Shown: piece by piece, positions 43,889 through 53,600 of the stretch
Layout of the letters: each line of letters starts with the position of its first letter
Numbering within the stretch: the first letter of the stretch is position 1
Assembly (NCBI RefSeq): GCF_041929205.1
Contig: NZ_JBHFNT010000309.1
From: Floridanema evergladense
Lineage (GTDB): Bacteria > Cyanobacteriota > Cyanobacteriia > Cyanobacteriales > Aerosakkonemataceae
Length of the DNA stretch: 64,000 nucleotides
Strand: one strand, 5' to 3'
Notes under the pieces: model-generated
The model's database searches: none
What the model was told of the DNA's origin: nothing
What the model saw: the letters and a program-made list of their open reading frames with translations, nothing else
Made by a program: the position numbers and the translations under genes

Positions 43889-45965
43889 ATGCGTTCCCTT
43901 TGCTCTTAGCGATGATAGCTTCAGCCACGTTGCGCGGCACTTCTTCGTAGTGGCTAAATTCCATCGAGAATATACCCCGACCTTGTGTTCTAGACCGGAT
44001 ATCGGTGGCATAGCCAAACATTGCTGCCAATGGCACCTTAGCGGTGACTTTGGCAATTCCCTGTTCCGATCCCATCCCTTCGATTTGACCGCGACGGGAA
44101 TTGAGGTCGCCCATCACATCTCCCAAAAAGTTTTCGGGAACTTCAACCTCAACTTTCATCATAGGCTCCAACAGCACTGGTTTAGCTTTTGCTACAGCTG
44201 CTTTTAGTGCCATTGAACCTGCGATTTTGAAGGCCATTTCATTCGAGTCTACGTCGTGATAAGACCCATCCACTAAAGTCGCTTTCACGTCAATCAGTGG
44301 ATATCCAGCTAATACGCCAGATTCACAGGTTTCTTTGATCCCTTGCTCTGCTGGGCCAATGTACTCTTTCGGTACTACACCGCCCACGATCTTGGATACA
44401 AATTCAAAACCGCTACCGGGATCTCCTGGTTCTAGGTCAATCACTACGTGACCATACTGACCTTTACCACCACTTTGACGGATAAATTTGCCTTCCACTC
44501 TGTTGACAGCTGCGCGAATAGTTTCTCGGTAAGCTACTTGGGGTGCGCCTACATTAGCTTCTACTTTGAATTCGCGTAACATCCGATCGACCAGAATTTC
44601 TAAGTGCAATTCACCCATTCCCGCAATCACAGTTTGGTTAGTTTCTGGGTCAATCCGCACCCGAAAGGTTGGGTCTTCATCTGCCAAGGATTGCAGTGCT
44701 TTCGAGAGTTTTTCTGAATCCTGCTTGGTTTTTGGTTCGACCGCTACTGAGATTACAGGCTCGGGAATGAACAGGGATTCTAGAATTATTGGGTTAGCTT
44801 CGTCGCAGAGTGTATCGCCTGTGATGGTGTCTTTTAGACCGAGTGCGGCTCCTAAATCACCTGCACGGAGTTCTTCTACATCCACCCGATCGTCTGCTTT
44901 CAGAACGACTAGGCGCGAGATCCGCTCTTTCTTACTTTTACTGGCGTTTAAGACGTAGCTACCTTTTTTCAGAACGCCTGAGTAGACGCGAACGAAGGTG
45001 AGACGACCATAAGGATCTGCCATAATCTTGAAGGCTAAGGCTGATAATGGTGCCTTGTCATCTGCCCGTCTTTCTACTGTTTCTCCACCTGGGAGTTGTC
45101 CCTGAATGGGTGGTATGTCTATCGGAGCGGGTAGATAATCAACTACTGCATCTAACAATAGCTGAACACCTTTGTTTTTGAAGGCTGAACCGCAAAGCAC
45201 TGGTACGATCGCGCCAGCAATAGTACCCTTTCTTAGCGCCAAATGAATTTCTTCTTCAGTTAATTCTTCTCCTTCAAAGTACTTGTTCATCAGTTCGTCG
45301 TCAGTTTCAGCTACTGCTTCTACCAACTTCTGATGAAACTCTTGTGCTTTATCTTGGAGATCTTCAGGAATCTCTGTTTCTTGGATATCTGTGCCTTGAT
45401 CGTTTGTATAGACAAAGGCTTTCTTCTTCACCAGATCGATGATTCCTTTGAATTCACTTTCACTACCTATGGGTAGTTGAATCGCTACCGCATTGGCTCT
45501 GAGGCGATCGCATATTTGCTCGTAAACTTTATAGAAGTTCGCCCCTGTCCGATCCATTTTATTGATAAAGGCAAGCCGCGGCACTTTATATCTATCTGCC
45601 TGCCGCCATACGGTTTCAGATTGAGGCTGTACACCTCCCACCGAGCAAAATACAGCTATCACTCCATCCAAAACTCTCATGGAGCGTTCAACTTCAATGG
45701 TGAAATCTACGTGACCCGGTGTATCAATAATGTTGATCTGGTGGTCTTTCCAGCTAGTGCTGATCGCGGCAGCAGTAATGGTAATTCCTCGCTCCCGCTC
45801 TTGCTCCATCCAGTCTGTTACGGCAGTTCCTTCATGGACTTCTCCAATTTTATGGATAATACCGGAATAGAACAGGATTCTTTCTGTCGTTGTTGTCTTG
45901 CCTGCATCAATGTGGGCTGCAATACCTATATTGCGTGTTTTTTCAAGCGGGATGGTACGTGCCAC
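43887..45965 (-). CDS. fusA: Elongation factor G
   Basis: GTPase that catalyses translocation on the ribosome. 692 aa, standard. N-terminal G domain with AHIDAGKTTTTERIL (about 17-31), the DTPGHVDFT motif (about 81-89) and NKMDRTGA (about 135-142); domains II-V follow, with the catalytic loop region RETIRAAVNRVEGKF and a C-terminus of SHYEEVPRNVAEAII. Complete ORF in the str operon between rpsG and tuf. Confidence 0.99.
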   Translation of the reverse strand: MARTIPLEKTRNIGIAAHIDAGKTTTTERILFYSGIIHKIGEVHEGTAVTDWMEQERERGITITAAAISTSWKDHQINIIDTPGHVDFTIEVERSMRVLDGVIAVFCSVGGVQPQSETVWRQADRYKVPRLAFINKMDRTGANFYKVYEQICDRLRANAVAIQLPIGSESEFKGIIDLVKKKAFVYTNDQGTDIQETEIPEDLQDKAQEFHQKLVEAVAETDDELMNKYFEGEELTEEEIHLALRKGTIAGAIVPVLCGSAFKNKGVQLLLDAVVDYLPAPIDIPPIQGQLPGGETVERRADDKAPLSALAFKIMADPYGRLTFVRVYSGVLKKGSYVLNASKSKKERISRLVVLKADDRVDVEELRAGDLGAALGLKDTITGDTLCDEANPIILESLFIPEPVISVAVEPKTKQDSEKLSKALQSLADEDPTFRVRIDPETNQTVIAGMGELHLEILVDRMLREFKVEANVGAPQVAYRETIRAAVNRVEGKFIRQSGGKGQYGHVVIDLEPGDPGSGFEFVSKIVGGVVPKEYIGPAEQGIKETCESGVLAGYPLIDVKATLVDGSYHDVDSNEMAFKIAGSMALKAAVAKAKPVLLEPMMKVEVEVPENFLGDVMGDLNSRRGQIEGMGSEQGIAKVTAKVPLAAMFGYATDIRSRTQGRGIFSMEFSHYEEVPRNVAEAIIAKSKGNA

Positions 45966-46057
45966 GGCTACCTCCTTGGTTATTGCCGTAGATAAACTTT
46001 CTTTACTCTCTGTTAAGATTCTATACTTTTTTGTGGTGAACCCACCGATTTTGGGAG

Positions 46058-46528
46058 TTAGTAGCGATAGTGAGCAAATGCCTTATTCGCTTCTGCCATC
46101 CGGTGCGTTTCTTCCCGCTTCCGAATCGCACTTCCCGTTTCATTTGCCGCATCCATCAACTCTGACGCTAATCTATTAGCCATTGAGCGTCCGGTTCTAG
46201 CACGAGAAAATTGGATTAACCAACGTAGTGCTAAAGTTGCACCTCTATCTGAGCGAACTTCCATTGGTACTTGGTATGTAGCACCACCTACACGGCGAGC
46301 TTTTACCTCTACCAAAGGCGTAGCATTTTTTACGGCTCGCTCAAAGGTTTCTAGAGGATCGGAACCAGTCCGTTCTTCAATAATCTTAAAAGCATCGTAA
46401 ACAATGCCCGAAGCAACGGACTTCTTACCACTCTTCATTACCCGCCGCACCATCATACTGACTAAGCGGCTGTTATATACAGGATCTGGTGGTACGGGAC
46501 GTTTTTGAACAACTGAACGACGAGACAT
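46058..46528 (-). CDS. rpsG: 30S ribosomal protein S7
   Basis: 156 aa. Family features: RRSVVQKRPVPPDPVYNS at the N-terminus, RVMKSGKKSVASGIVYDA, the 16S rRNA-binding RRVGGATYQVPMEVR and C-terminal KREETHRMAEANKAFAHYRY. S7 nucleates assembly of the 30S head and contacts the exit site. Second gene of the str operon. Confidence 0.99.
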   Translation of the reverse strand: MSRRSVVQKRPVPPDPVYNSRLVSMMVRRVMKSGKKSVASGIVYDAFKIIEERTGSDPLETFERAVKNATPLVEVKARRVGGATYQVPMEVRSDRGATLALRWLIQFSRARTGRSMANRLASELMDAANETGSAIRKREETHRMAEANKAFAHYRY

Positions 46529-46711
46529 AATAAGCCTTCAACATGGACTTTAAAGATTTGGCTTAAGGCATGAAATTAAGCCTTATGGCATCAAATTATT
46601 TCTGAGCAACTAATTTTTGCAACTTTCGCAGGTGATGGCTGGGCGCTTTTCCTACTTTGTGCCTCTAACTTAATTCCCAATACCCTTAAGAATTGGGAAC
46701 TTATATCTTTA
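46529..46711 (-). promoter_or_regulatory. rpsL-rpsG spacer with two hairpins
   Basis: The 183-bp spacer contains GGCTTAAGGC/GCCTTATGGC (46558-46591) and TTCCCAAT/ATTGGGAA (46673-46698). In Escherichia coli the S12-S7 spacer is where S7 regulates its operon by binding mRNA. Whether these hairpins do this here is inference. Confidence 0.4.
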
Positions 46712-47098
46712 TTATTTAGCGGCTGCTGCTTTGGGACGCTTAGTACCATACTTGGAACGTCCTTGCTTCCGGTCTTTCACACCAGCTGTATCTAGAGTAC
46801 CGCGAATAATGTGATATCTTACCCCAGGTAAATCTTTTACCCGACCACCCCGAATCATCACAACGGAGTGTTCCTGCAAGTTATGTCCGATGCCTGGAAT
46901 GTATGCTGTTACCTCAAATCCAGAGGTAAGTCTGACTCTAGCTACTTTACGAAGTGCCGAGTTGGGTTTTTTCGGAGTAGTTGTATATACTCTAGTACAA
47001 ACACCGCGTCGCTGAGGACAACTCTTCAACGCAGGCGACTTTGTTTTCTTACGCGCTTTTTGGCGTTCATCACGAATTAATTGTTGAATTGTGGGCAT
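46712..47098 (-). CDS. rpsL: 30S ribosomal protein S12
   Basis: 128 aa. Decoding-centre protein, with conserved TTPKKPNSALRKVARVRLTS (Lys-43-equivalent region, streptomycin site) and GRVKDLPGVRYHIIRGTLDT. First gene of the str operon; the wild-type lysines at the resistance positions appear unchanged (KPNSA and PGVR contexts). The promoter is presumably in the short gap 47099-47153 or within upstream genes. Confidence 0.99.
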   Translation of the reverse strand: MPTIQQLIRDERQKARKKTKSPALKSCPQRRGVCTRVYTTTPKKPNSALRKVARVRLTSGFEVTAYIPGIGHNLQEHSVVMIRGGRVKDLPGVRYHIIRGTLDTAGVKDRKQGRSKYGTKRPKAAAAK

Positions 47099-47153
47099 GA
47101 CCTCTAGGGTACTGTCTTGGCTGTTTGGAATTAATCACAAATATTTATTATAT

Positions 47154-47495
47154 CTATTTGAGTGGATTTGTGTCAATTACAGAAAAAGAATTGCCACAAC
47201 CACAACTGGAACTAGCATTAGGGTTATGAAAGCGAAAGCCTCCACCCATCAAATCTTCAGTATAGTCTAGGGTGAGGCCGTTAATATATTCTAAAGTATT
47301 TTCTTCTACTACAATTTGTATACCTTGGCAATCATAAACTCGATCGCCCGATCGAGTTGCGCGATCGAACTCTAGCGTATAGTATATCCCAGCGCAGCCC
47401 CCAGGCTGAACACCCAAGCGAAACAGAGAGTTTGGTTGTTTTTGTGCCATTAGTCGCTTGACTTCGCTGGCGGCTGCTTTGCTGAGATTAATCAT
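47154..47495 (-). CDS. IscA/HesB-type iron-sulfur cluster assembly protein
   Basis: 113 aa A-type carrier. Key cysteines: one in QPGGCAGIYYTLEF (Cys34) and the C-terminal pair in SSCGCGNSFSV, the Cys-X-Cys ligand motif. It probably carries or delivers Fe-S clusters. It begins 6 bp after the cupin gene stop and runs toward rpsL on the same strand. I do not assign sufA, iscA or erpA because sequence alone does not separate them. Confidence 0.93.
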   Translation of the reverse strand: MINLSKAAASEVKRLMAQKQPNSLFRLGVQPGGCAGIYYTLEFDRATRSGDRVYDCQGIQIVVEENTLEYINGLTLDYTEDLMGGGFRFHNPNASSSCGCGNSFSVIDTNPLK

Positions 47496-47501
47496 TAGTG
47501 C

Positions 47502-47918
47502 TTACTTAGAGGAATTAGTACGAGCGTAATCGTCTTGGAAACGAATAATATCATCTTCTCCGAGATATTCTCCATTTTGCACTTCAATGAGGATCAAGGG
47601 AATCACGCCAGGATTTTCTAAACGGTGGCGGGCACACTGGGGAACGTAGGTAGATTCGTTAGGTCCGAGTAATCTTTCTTCTTCACCACAGGTAATTTTA
47701 GCTGTTCCACAAACCACAATCCAGTGTTCGCTACGGTGGTGGTGCATTTGTAAGCTAAGACGGTGCCCTGGCTTAACTTCAATTCGCTTAATCTTATAAC
47801 CCTTTCCTTCTTCTAGGGTAGTAAAAGAACCCCAGGGGCGTAATTCTGTTGCTGCTACAGCATGAGATGACTGTAAAGCTGTTAAAGATACGCTGGAAAT
47901 TTCTTGAAGTTGAGCCAT
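47502..47918 (-). CDS. Cupin-domain protein of the type II phosphomannose isomerase family
   Basis: 138 aa, the C-terminal mannose-6-phosphate isomerase module standing alone: RPWGSFTTLEEGKGYKIKRI, then the metal-site GHRLSLQMHHHRSEHWIVV with three consecutive histidines, and PQCARHRLENPG. The mannose-1-phosphate guanylyltransferase part found in fused versions is absent. It may be an isomerase or a sugar-binding cupin. It is transcribed just upstream of the IscA-like gene (6-bp gap). Confidence 0.88.
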   Translation of the reverse strand: MAQLQEISSVSLTALQSSHAVAATELRPWGSFTTLEEGKGYKIKRIEVKPGHRLSLQMHHHRSEHWIVVCGTAKITCGEEERLLGPNESTYVPQCARHRLENPGVIPLILIEVQNGEYLGEDDIIRFQDDYARTNSSK

Positions 47919-48196
47919 GATTTTAATTCCTTACTCTTTTATCCTGTTAACTAAAGTTTTTAGTTGATTAATTGCCGATTGAGTGCGATCTTTTATCTTT
48001 AAAAACTGGAATCTAAAGGACTATTTGTTAAAAAATAAGACATTTAATTAGATTTCCAGTTAATCGCTTTGGATCTCGTACCCTAACATAACACTCCACT
48101 TAGGTAGTGTCACCTCAGAAAGGCTGAGTTTAAGTGATTAACATCAAATCTTTAATAAAAGAAGCGATGTATTTAAATAAACTTTAAATGCCTAGA

Positions 48197-50107
48197 CTAA
48201 AATTCTAGGAAAATACCTAGTCCATTGTGTATACGAGCAGCAGTACGAGATGAACGATTAATCAATTGACCACCAAGGTAAAGGCTGGTAGAGCTACCTC
48301 CATCAAGGTTGAGAGCATCTATTGCACCCAGACGTTGTACAATTTGGGCAATTTCACTGAGAGTTGGGCCAACTCCACCAGAGCGGTTGCCTACGGTGGC
48401 TATTAGTATAGTACCCATCTTGTTGGTAGCAATTACACTTCGATAAGCAGATTCTTTAATAAAAGCATCACGAAATTGTTCGGCTTTAGCATCAAGAACG
48501 ATACGACTATTTAATAATAAAATTGGCCCAGCACCGATGATGTTGGGATAGCGGTTAAATTCAGGTGGGATGGTTTCACTTTGGAAAGTAACTGTTGTTC
48601 CTACAGGTAAGTAAGTTTCTGGTTGCCAATTTAAGGAACCACGAATTGCCAAGATATACCCATTGCTGGGAATAGGAAGAGGATTTTGCCCTATTATTCC
48701 TCCGGGTAAAATATTTTGTACTTGATTATTTTGGATGACAATTAGGGTTTCATTGTCAGTTAAAGGAGCGTAAACTGTTCCCCAGTTGGGAGTGTAACGA
48801 GAGATTCCTGTTTGGATGTAACCGCTATTGGAATTAACTATGGGTAATTTTTGTCCGCTGGATGTGGTAAGTGTTTCTTGCAGGGTAAGATGGGCGATTT
48901 TGAATTCGCCTCGATCGTTCCAAGCGATCGCACCTCGATTTAAAATAGGGCTAGAAATCCAATTACCATCTTGACGAATTGCACCCAAAGGTAATTTAGT
49001 ATTACGATTAAAATAACCGCCATTAATTGCCGCAGCTACTTGCGATTCCCTAGCTACTGTAACTAAAGGATTGATTCCAATTAAACTTTGAGAATTTCCC
49101 CAAATTGGTCTTAACTTTAATCCAGGTTGGCGCGGATTAATTTCTAGCCAAACTACAGGAAATCGAGAGTTACCTAAACTAATAATTTGTTGTTTGTAAT
49201 TTATGCCTGGAACCCAAGCAATATTTAATTCTTGCAATACTTCAGGAAATAAATCTATGATTATTCGACTTGGATTAGCTAAAGTCCAAACGCGAGAGCA
49301 AAGACCATGAGGTATACTCATTTGTAGCAAAATTTGGTTCCCTGCATTTACTATCTGCAAAGGAGAGTCAGGCTTTTGGAATCTTTGTAAAAGTTGTGGA
49401 TTTGCTTGAGCGTCAATTTGTAAAGTTAATGTTTTACCATTATCAATAACTTGCCAAGGAGTTGAATTGTCTAAGTCTACAACTATTCTTTTTCCTGAAT
49501 TTCGATCGCTTTGGCGAATTTCTTCAATGATGGCAGGATGTGTAATGATTTGTAGAGTTTCGCCCGAAATTTGGAGTTGCCAGTTGTAAGTTTTGGCTAG
49601 GTCGGTAATATCTAAATAACGATATTGTCCAGTTAATTGAGTAGCTAAAATAGAGGTCTGGCTATTGACAGCAGAAAACCATTGTACTGGTTGTTTGTTT
49701 GGATCGGAAGTACTTAGTAATTCTAGTCCGATCGCCTGCATTAATCCAGCATCACTCACCCCAACTCGTACTCCACCCGAAGCAGAAGTTTGCCACTGTT
49801 TCCAAGGAAAAGGAAAAGTGCGACCATTGACAGAGATTTGATTACCAAAAGCTGGGGACTGGGGATTGGGGACGTTCGGCTGAGCGCTCACGTCGAAGCC
49901 TGGGGACTGGGAAAGAGTTTGAAGAGTTTTAAGTTTTTCTCCCCTCTGTACTCCTACACCCTCACACACCTCCACTGCTACTGCTGGCCTAAGAATAATA
50001 TGTGAGATACTCATACTCACCCAAATGGAGGTAGCGACCAAGGAGACACTGCTGAAACAGTAAAAGAGAAGATTTTTGGAGAGAGTTTTCACGATGTCAA
50101 TAGTCAA
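48197..50107 (-). CDS. Phosphodiester glycosidase (NAGPA)-domain secreted protein
   Basis: 636 aa. The N-terminus has a hydrophobic segment (about 12-45), probably a signal anchor. Copper-amine-oxidase-N-like repeats are likely in the first half (for example DISVNGRTF and QPVQWFSAVNSQTS). The C-terminal NAGPA domain (about 380-636) shows AAINGGYFNRNTKLPLGAI, the IGAGPILLLNSR region and ALNLDGGSSTSLYLGGQLIN, typical of family members that cleave or bind phosphodiester-linked sugars. Residues 66-87 are encoded by GGGGACT repeat DNA (49853-49912), an in-frame insertion. Function unproven; cell-wall or exopolysaccharide work is plausible. Confidence 0.85.
   Translation of the reverse strand: MTIDIVKTLSKNLLFYCFSSVSLVATSIWVSMSISHIILRPAVAVEVCEGVGVQRGEKLKTLQTLSQSPGFDVSAQPNVPNPQSPAFGNQISVNGRTFPFPWKQWQTSASGGVRVGVSDAGLMQAIGLELLSTSDPNKQPVQWFSAVNSQTSILATQLTGQYRYLDITDLAKTYNWQLQISGETLQIITHPAIIEEIRQSDRNSGKRIVVDLDNSTPWQVIDNGKTLTLQIDAQANPQLLQRFQKPDSPLQIVNAGNQILLQMSIPHGLCSRVWTLANPSRIIIDLFPEVLQELNIAWVPGINYKQQIISLGNSRFPVVWLEINPRQPGLKLRPIWGNSQSLIGINPLVTVARESQVAAAINGGYFNRNTKLPLGAIRQDGNWISSPILNRGAIAWNDRGEFKIAHLTLQETLTTSSGQKLPIVNSNSGYIQTGISRYTPNWGTVYAPLTDNETLIVIQNNQVQNILPGGIIGQNPLPIPSNGYILAIRGSLNWQPETYLPVGTTVTFQSETIPPEFNRYPNIIGAGPILLLNSRIVLDAKAEQFRDAFIKESAYRSVIATNKMGTILIATVGNRSGGVGPTLSEIAQIVQRLGAIDALNLDGGSSTSLYLGGQLINRSSRTAARIHNGLGIFLEF
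49853..49912. repeat. CCCCAGT-type heptamers with a palindromic core, inside a coding region
   Basis: TGGGGACTGGGGATTGGGGA, then GTTCGGCTGAGCGCTCACG, then GTCGAAGCCTGGGGACTGGG. On the minus strand this is read in frame as residues about 66-87 of the NAGPA-domain protein. The intergenic form of the heptamers is at 62226-62305. Confidence 0.7.
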
Positions 50108-50687
50108 GAAATAATGACTTTATTTACAAAAAGTTTTTCGTATCAACTACATTTGTGATAGAGGCAGATCGGAAAGTAAAGACTCTTGGGCTACCGCATC
50201 TAAGTGCGTACCATAGTCATATCCTGTTCAAGATGAACAAAAACTCTAGCTGATAAAGGATACCAAATTAGGTGTTGCTTGCGTACAAGTTTTTTTATAG
50301 AATCTTAAACATCTGTCGCAAGTGCTTGCCTGTATCCCAAGCTATCAAAGAAGCTTCTGGAATTCAAATATCCGATCGCAGTTTTTATTTGTTTTGAGGT
50401 TGTTTTGAGGTTCCCCCTAGTTAGTTTTTTAAGTGTTAAAAAGCAAAATTGAGTATCTAAATTAATTCCCCCCAGGATCAGGATTAAAGGATTTTAGGAT
50501 TTCAGGATTCTTCAGCAAGAACTCTTAAATCTGTCCCGGAACTAAATAATAAAGATTTTAGGATTTCAGAATTCATCAGGAAAATTCTTCAACTAATCCT
50601 CAAAATCTTGTAATCCTCAAACCCTGATTTGGGTTGAATTGTTTAACTTTTCTCGCAAACTCCACATTAGAAACAAAGTAGTAACAG
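50108..50687. promoter_or_regulatory. Divergent region upstream of glsF with direct repeats
   Basis: 580 bp between the NAGPA-domain gene and glsF. Two direct repeats of about 26 bp (GATTTTAGGATTTCAGGATT at 50489-50508, with flanks, and GATTTTAGGATTTCAGAATT at 50554-50573), 65 bp apart, precede a partly complementary CCTCAAAATCTTGTAATCCT near 50600. An 8-T run is at 50290-50297. I found no clear NtcA site. No ORF or RNA gene visible. Confidence 0.6.
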
Positions 50688-53600
50688 ATGAGTCAATCTA
50701 TGAATCAAAAAAATTGGCAAGAAGATAGATTATTAGATGAGTCAAACCTATCCACAGTTGGCTATTTAGGTCAACCTTGGTTAGTAGAAGAAAGAGATGC
50801 TTGCGGTGTTGGGTTCATTGCTAATAAAGATGGGCAATCTAGTCATGATATTTTGGATAAAGCCCTGTCTGCATTAGCTTGTTTGGAACATAGAGGTGGT
50901 TGTAGTGCAGATTATGATTCTGGAGATGGCGCGGGAGTCATGACTGCAATTCCTTGGGATTTGTTGCAGGAGTGGGTAGGTAGTGAAACTGACAGAAATT
51001 CATTAGCTGTGGGAATGGTTTTCTTACCACCACAAGCCCAAAAAGCATCGATTATTCGTCATGTAGTAGAAAAGGTTTTAGCCCAAGAGAATTTGACATT
51101 AATTGCTTGGCGAAAAGTACCTGTTGAGGCTCAAGTTTTGGGGATTCAAGCTAGAGAAAATCAGCCGAAAATTGAGCAGTTAATTGTTAAGAGTGAAACT
51201 CTTAAAGGAGATGAATTAGAACGGCATTTGTATCTGGTGCGTCGTCGCATTGGTAAAAGATTAGAACAAGAAACTTCTTTAAAATGGCCTGATGATTTGT
51301 ACATTTGTTCGTTTTCTTGCCGAACAATTGTTTATAAAGGCATGGTTCGATCGGCAGTTTTGGCAGAATTTTATACGGATTTGAAAAATCCAGAATATAA
51401 AACTAATTTTGCGGTTTATCACCGTCGTTTTAGTACGAATACTATGCCTAAATGGCCTTTGGCTCAACCAATGCGCTTGTTGGGGCATAATGGGGAAATT
51501 AATACTTTACTGGGTAATATTAACTGGACGATGGCGCGGAAGGCAGAGTTAAATCATCCAGTTTGGGGAGAGAGTATTGAGGATTTGAAGCCTTCTGTTG
51601 ATGTGAGAAATAGTGATTCGGCGAATTTGGATAATGTTTTAGAATTGCTGGTGCGTTCTGGACGATCGCCAATGGAATCATTAATGATTATGGTGCCAGA
51701 AGCATACAAAAATCAGCCGGACTTGGACGATCATCAAGAAATTGTTGACTTTTACGAATATTACAGCGGTTTGCAGGAGGCTTGGGATGGTCCGGCTTTG
51801 TTGGTGTTTAGTGATGGCAAACAGGTTGGTGCTACACTCGATCGCAACGGCCTAAGACCAGCCCGATTTGTTACTACTAAAGATGGTTGTGTTATTGTCG
51901 CTTCGGAGGCTGGAGTAGTAGATATTCCCGAAGCAGAAATTCTGGAAAAAGGTCGCTTGGGTCCCGGTCAAACGATCGCGGTTGATTTAGAATCTAAGGA
52001 AGTTCTGAAAAATTGGGAACTGAAAACTAGAATTGCCCAAAAATTGCCTTATGCTGAATGGTTGAAAAACCGGAAGACTTTGCAACCTCAACCTTTCCCA
52101 GAAACTAGATTGTTAGATGAACAAACTTTACTAAGGAATCAAACTGCTTTTGGGTATACGATCGAAGATGTAGAAATGATTATCGAGGAAATGGCAGCGA
52201 GTGCCAAAGAACCGACTTTCTGTATGGGTGATGATATTCCTTTGGCAGTGCTTTCGAGTCGTCCTCACCTACTCTACGATTACTTTAAACAACGTTTTGC
52301 TCAAGTTACAAATCCGTCGATCGATCCTTTGCGGGAAAAATTGGTAATGTCTTTGAGTATGACTTTGGGCGAACGGGGTAATATTTTGGATGTTAAACCG
52401 GAATATGCCGAAAAGTTGTTAATTCAATCTCCGGTTTTGAGTGAAACTGATTTAGAAGTAGTACGAAATTCTGGTTTTCAAACTGCTACTTTATCTACAC
52501 TTTACCCTGTAGCTTCGGGTCCCGATGGGTTGGTAAAAGCTGTTAATAACCTTTGTTTAGAAGCAGATGCAGCAGTTAAATCTGGCGCGAAGATTTTGAT
52601 TTTAAGCGATGCGCCTGACGGCACACTCCGTGAACGAACAAAATTAGGGGATAGGGGTCAGGGGGTAGGTGTTAGGGAAGAAGACAGTTCCCCTAACCCC
52701 CAATGTGGAATTAGTGCTGATTGTACTTATATTCCTCCCTTGTTAGCTATGGGTGCAGTTCACCACCATTTAATAGGTGAAGGACTGCGGATGAAAGCTT
52801 CGATCGTTGTTGATACAGCACAATGTTGGAGTACCCATCATTTTGCTTGTTTAATAGGTTTTGGTGCAGCCGCAGTTTGTCCTTATTTAGCTTTTGAAAC
52901 TGTGCGGAGTTGGTGGGAAGATCCTAAAACTCAAAGTTTCATGGAACGAGGGAAAATTCCGGCTTGTACTTTAGAAAAAGCTCAAGCTAATTACAAAAAA
53001 GCTGTAGAAGATGGGTTGTTGAAGATTCTCTCGAAAATGGGAATTTCGCTGCTTTCTTCTTACCAAGGAGCACAAATTTTTGAAGCGATCGGCATTGGCC
53101 CCGAACTATTACAATTAGGATTCAAAGGTACAGCTTCTCGGATTGGTGGTTTAACTGTCAAAGAGTTAGCTTCTGAAGTAATGTCTTTCCACAGTAAAGC
53201 CTTCCCAGAATTAACTATTAAGAAGTTAGAAAACTTCGGCTTCGTCCAATACCGTCCCGGTGGAGAGTATCACATGAACTCCCCCGAAATGGCAAAAGCT
53301 CTGCATAAAGCAGTAGCAGAATATAAGAAGTGGGGAGATGGGGAGATGGGGAGATGGGGAGATGGGGAGATGGGGAGAAATCTAGCGCTAGAAACTCCCC
53401 CTATCCCCCTACCTCCCCACCCCCCTACTTCTTCGTATTACGAACTGTACCGGAAAATCCTAGAGACTCGTCCGGTAACAGCTTTACGGGATTTGTTAGA
53501 GTTTGAGAGCGATCGCCCATCGATCGCCATTGAAGAAGTAGAATCGGTGACGGAGATTGTCAAGCGTTTTGCTACTGGGGGAATGTCTTTGGGTGCTCTT

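Noticed and set aside
43698..44207. 169-aa ORF antisense to the end of fusA
   Set aside because: It overlaps the real fusA and the repeat spacer. The N-terminal part is translated repeat DNA (YPYPLSPIPYPL), not a domain.
45477..45995. 172-aa ORF antisense to the 5' part of fusA
   Set aside because: Opposite a clear EF-G gene; no recognisable fold or ribosome-binding site.
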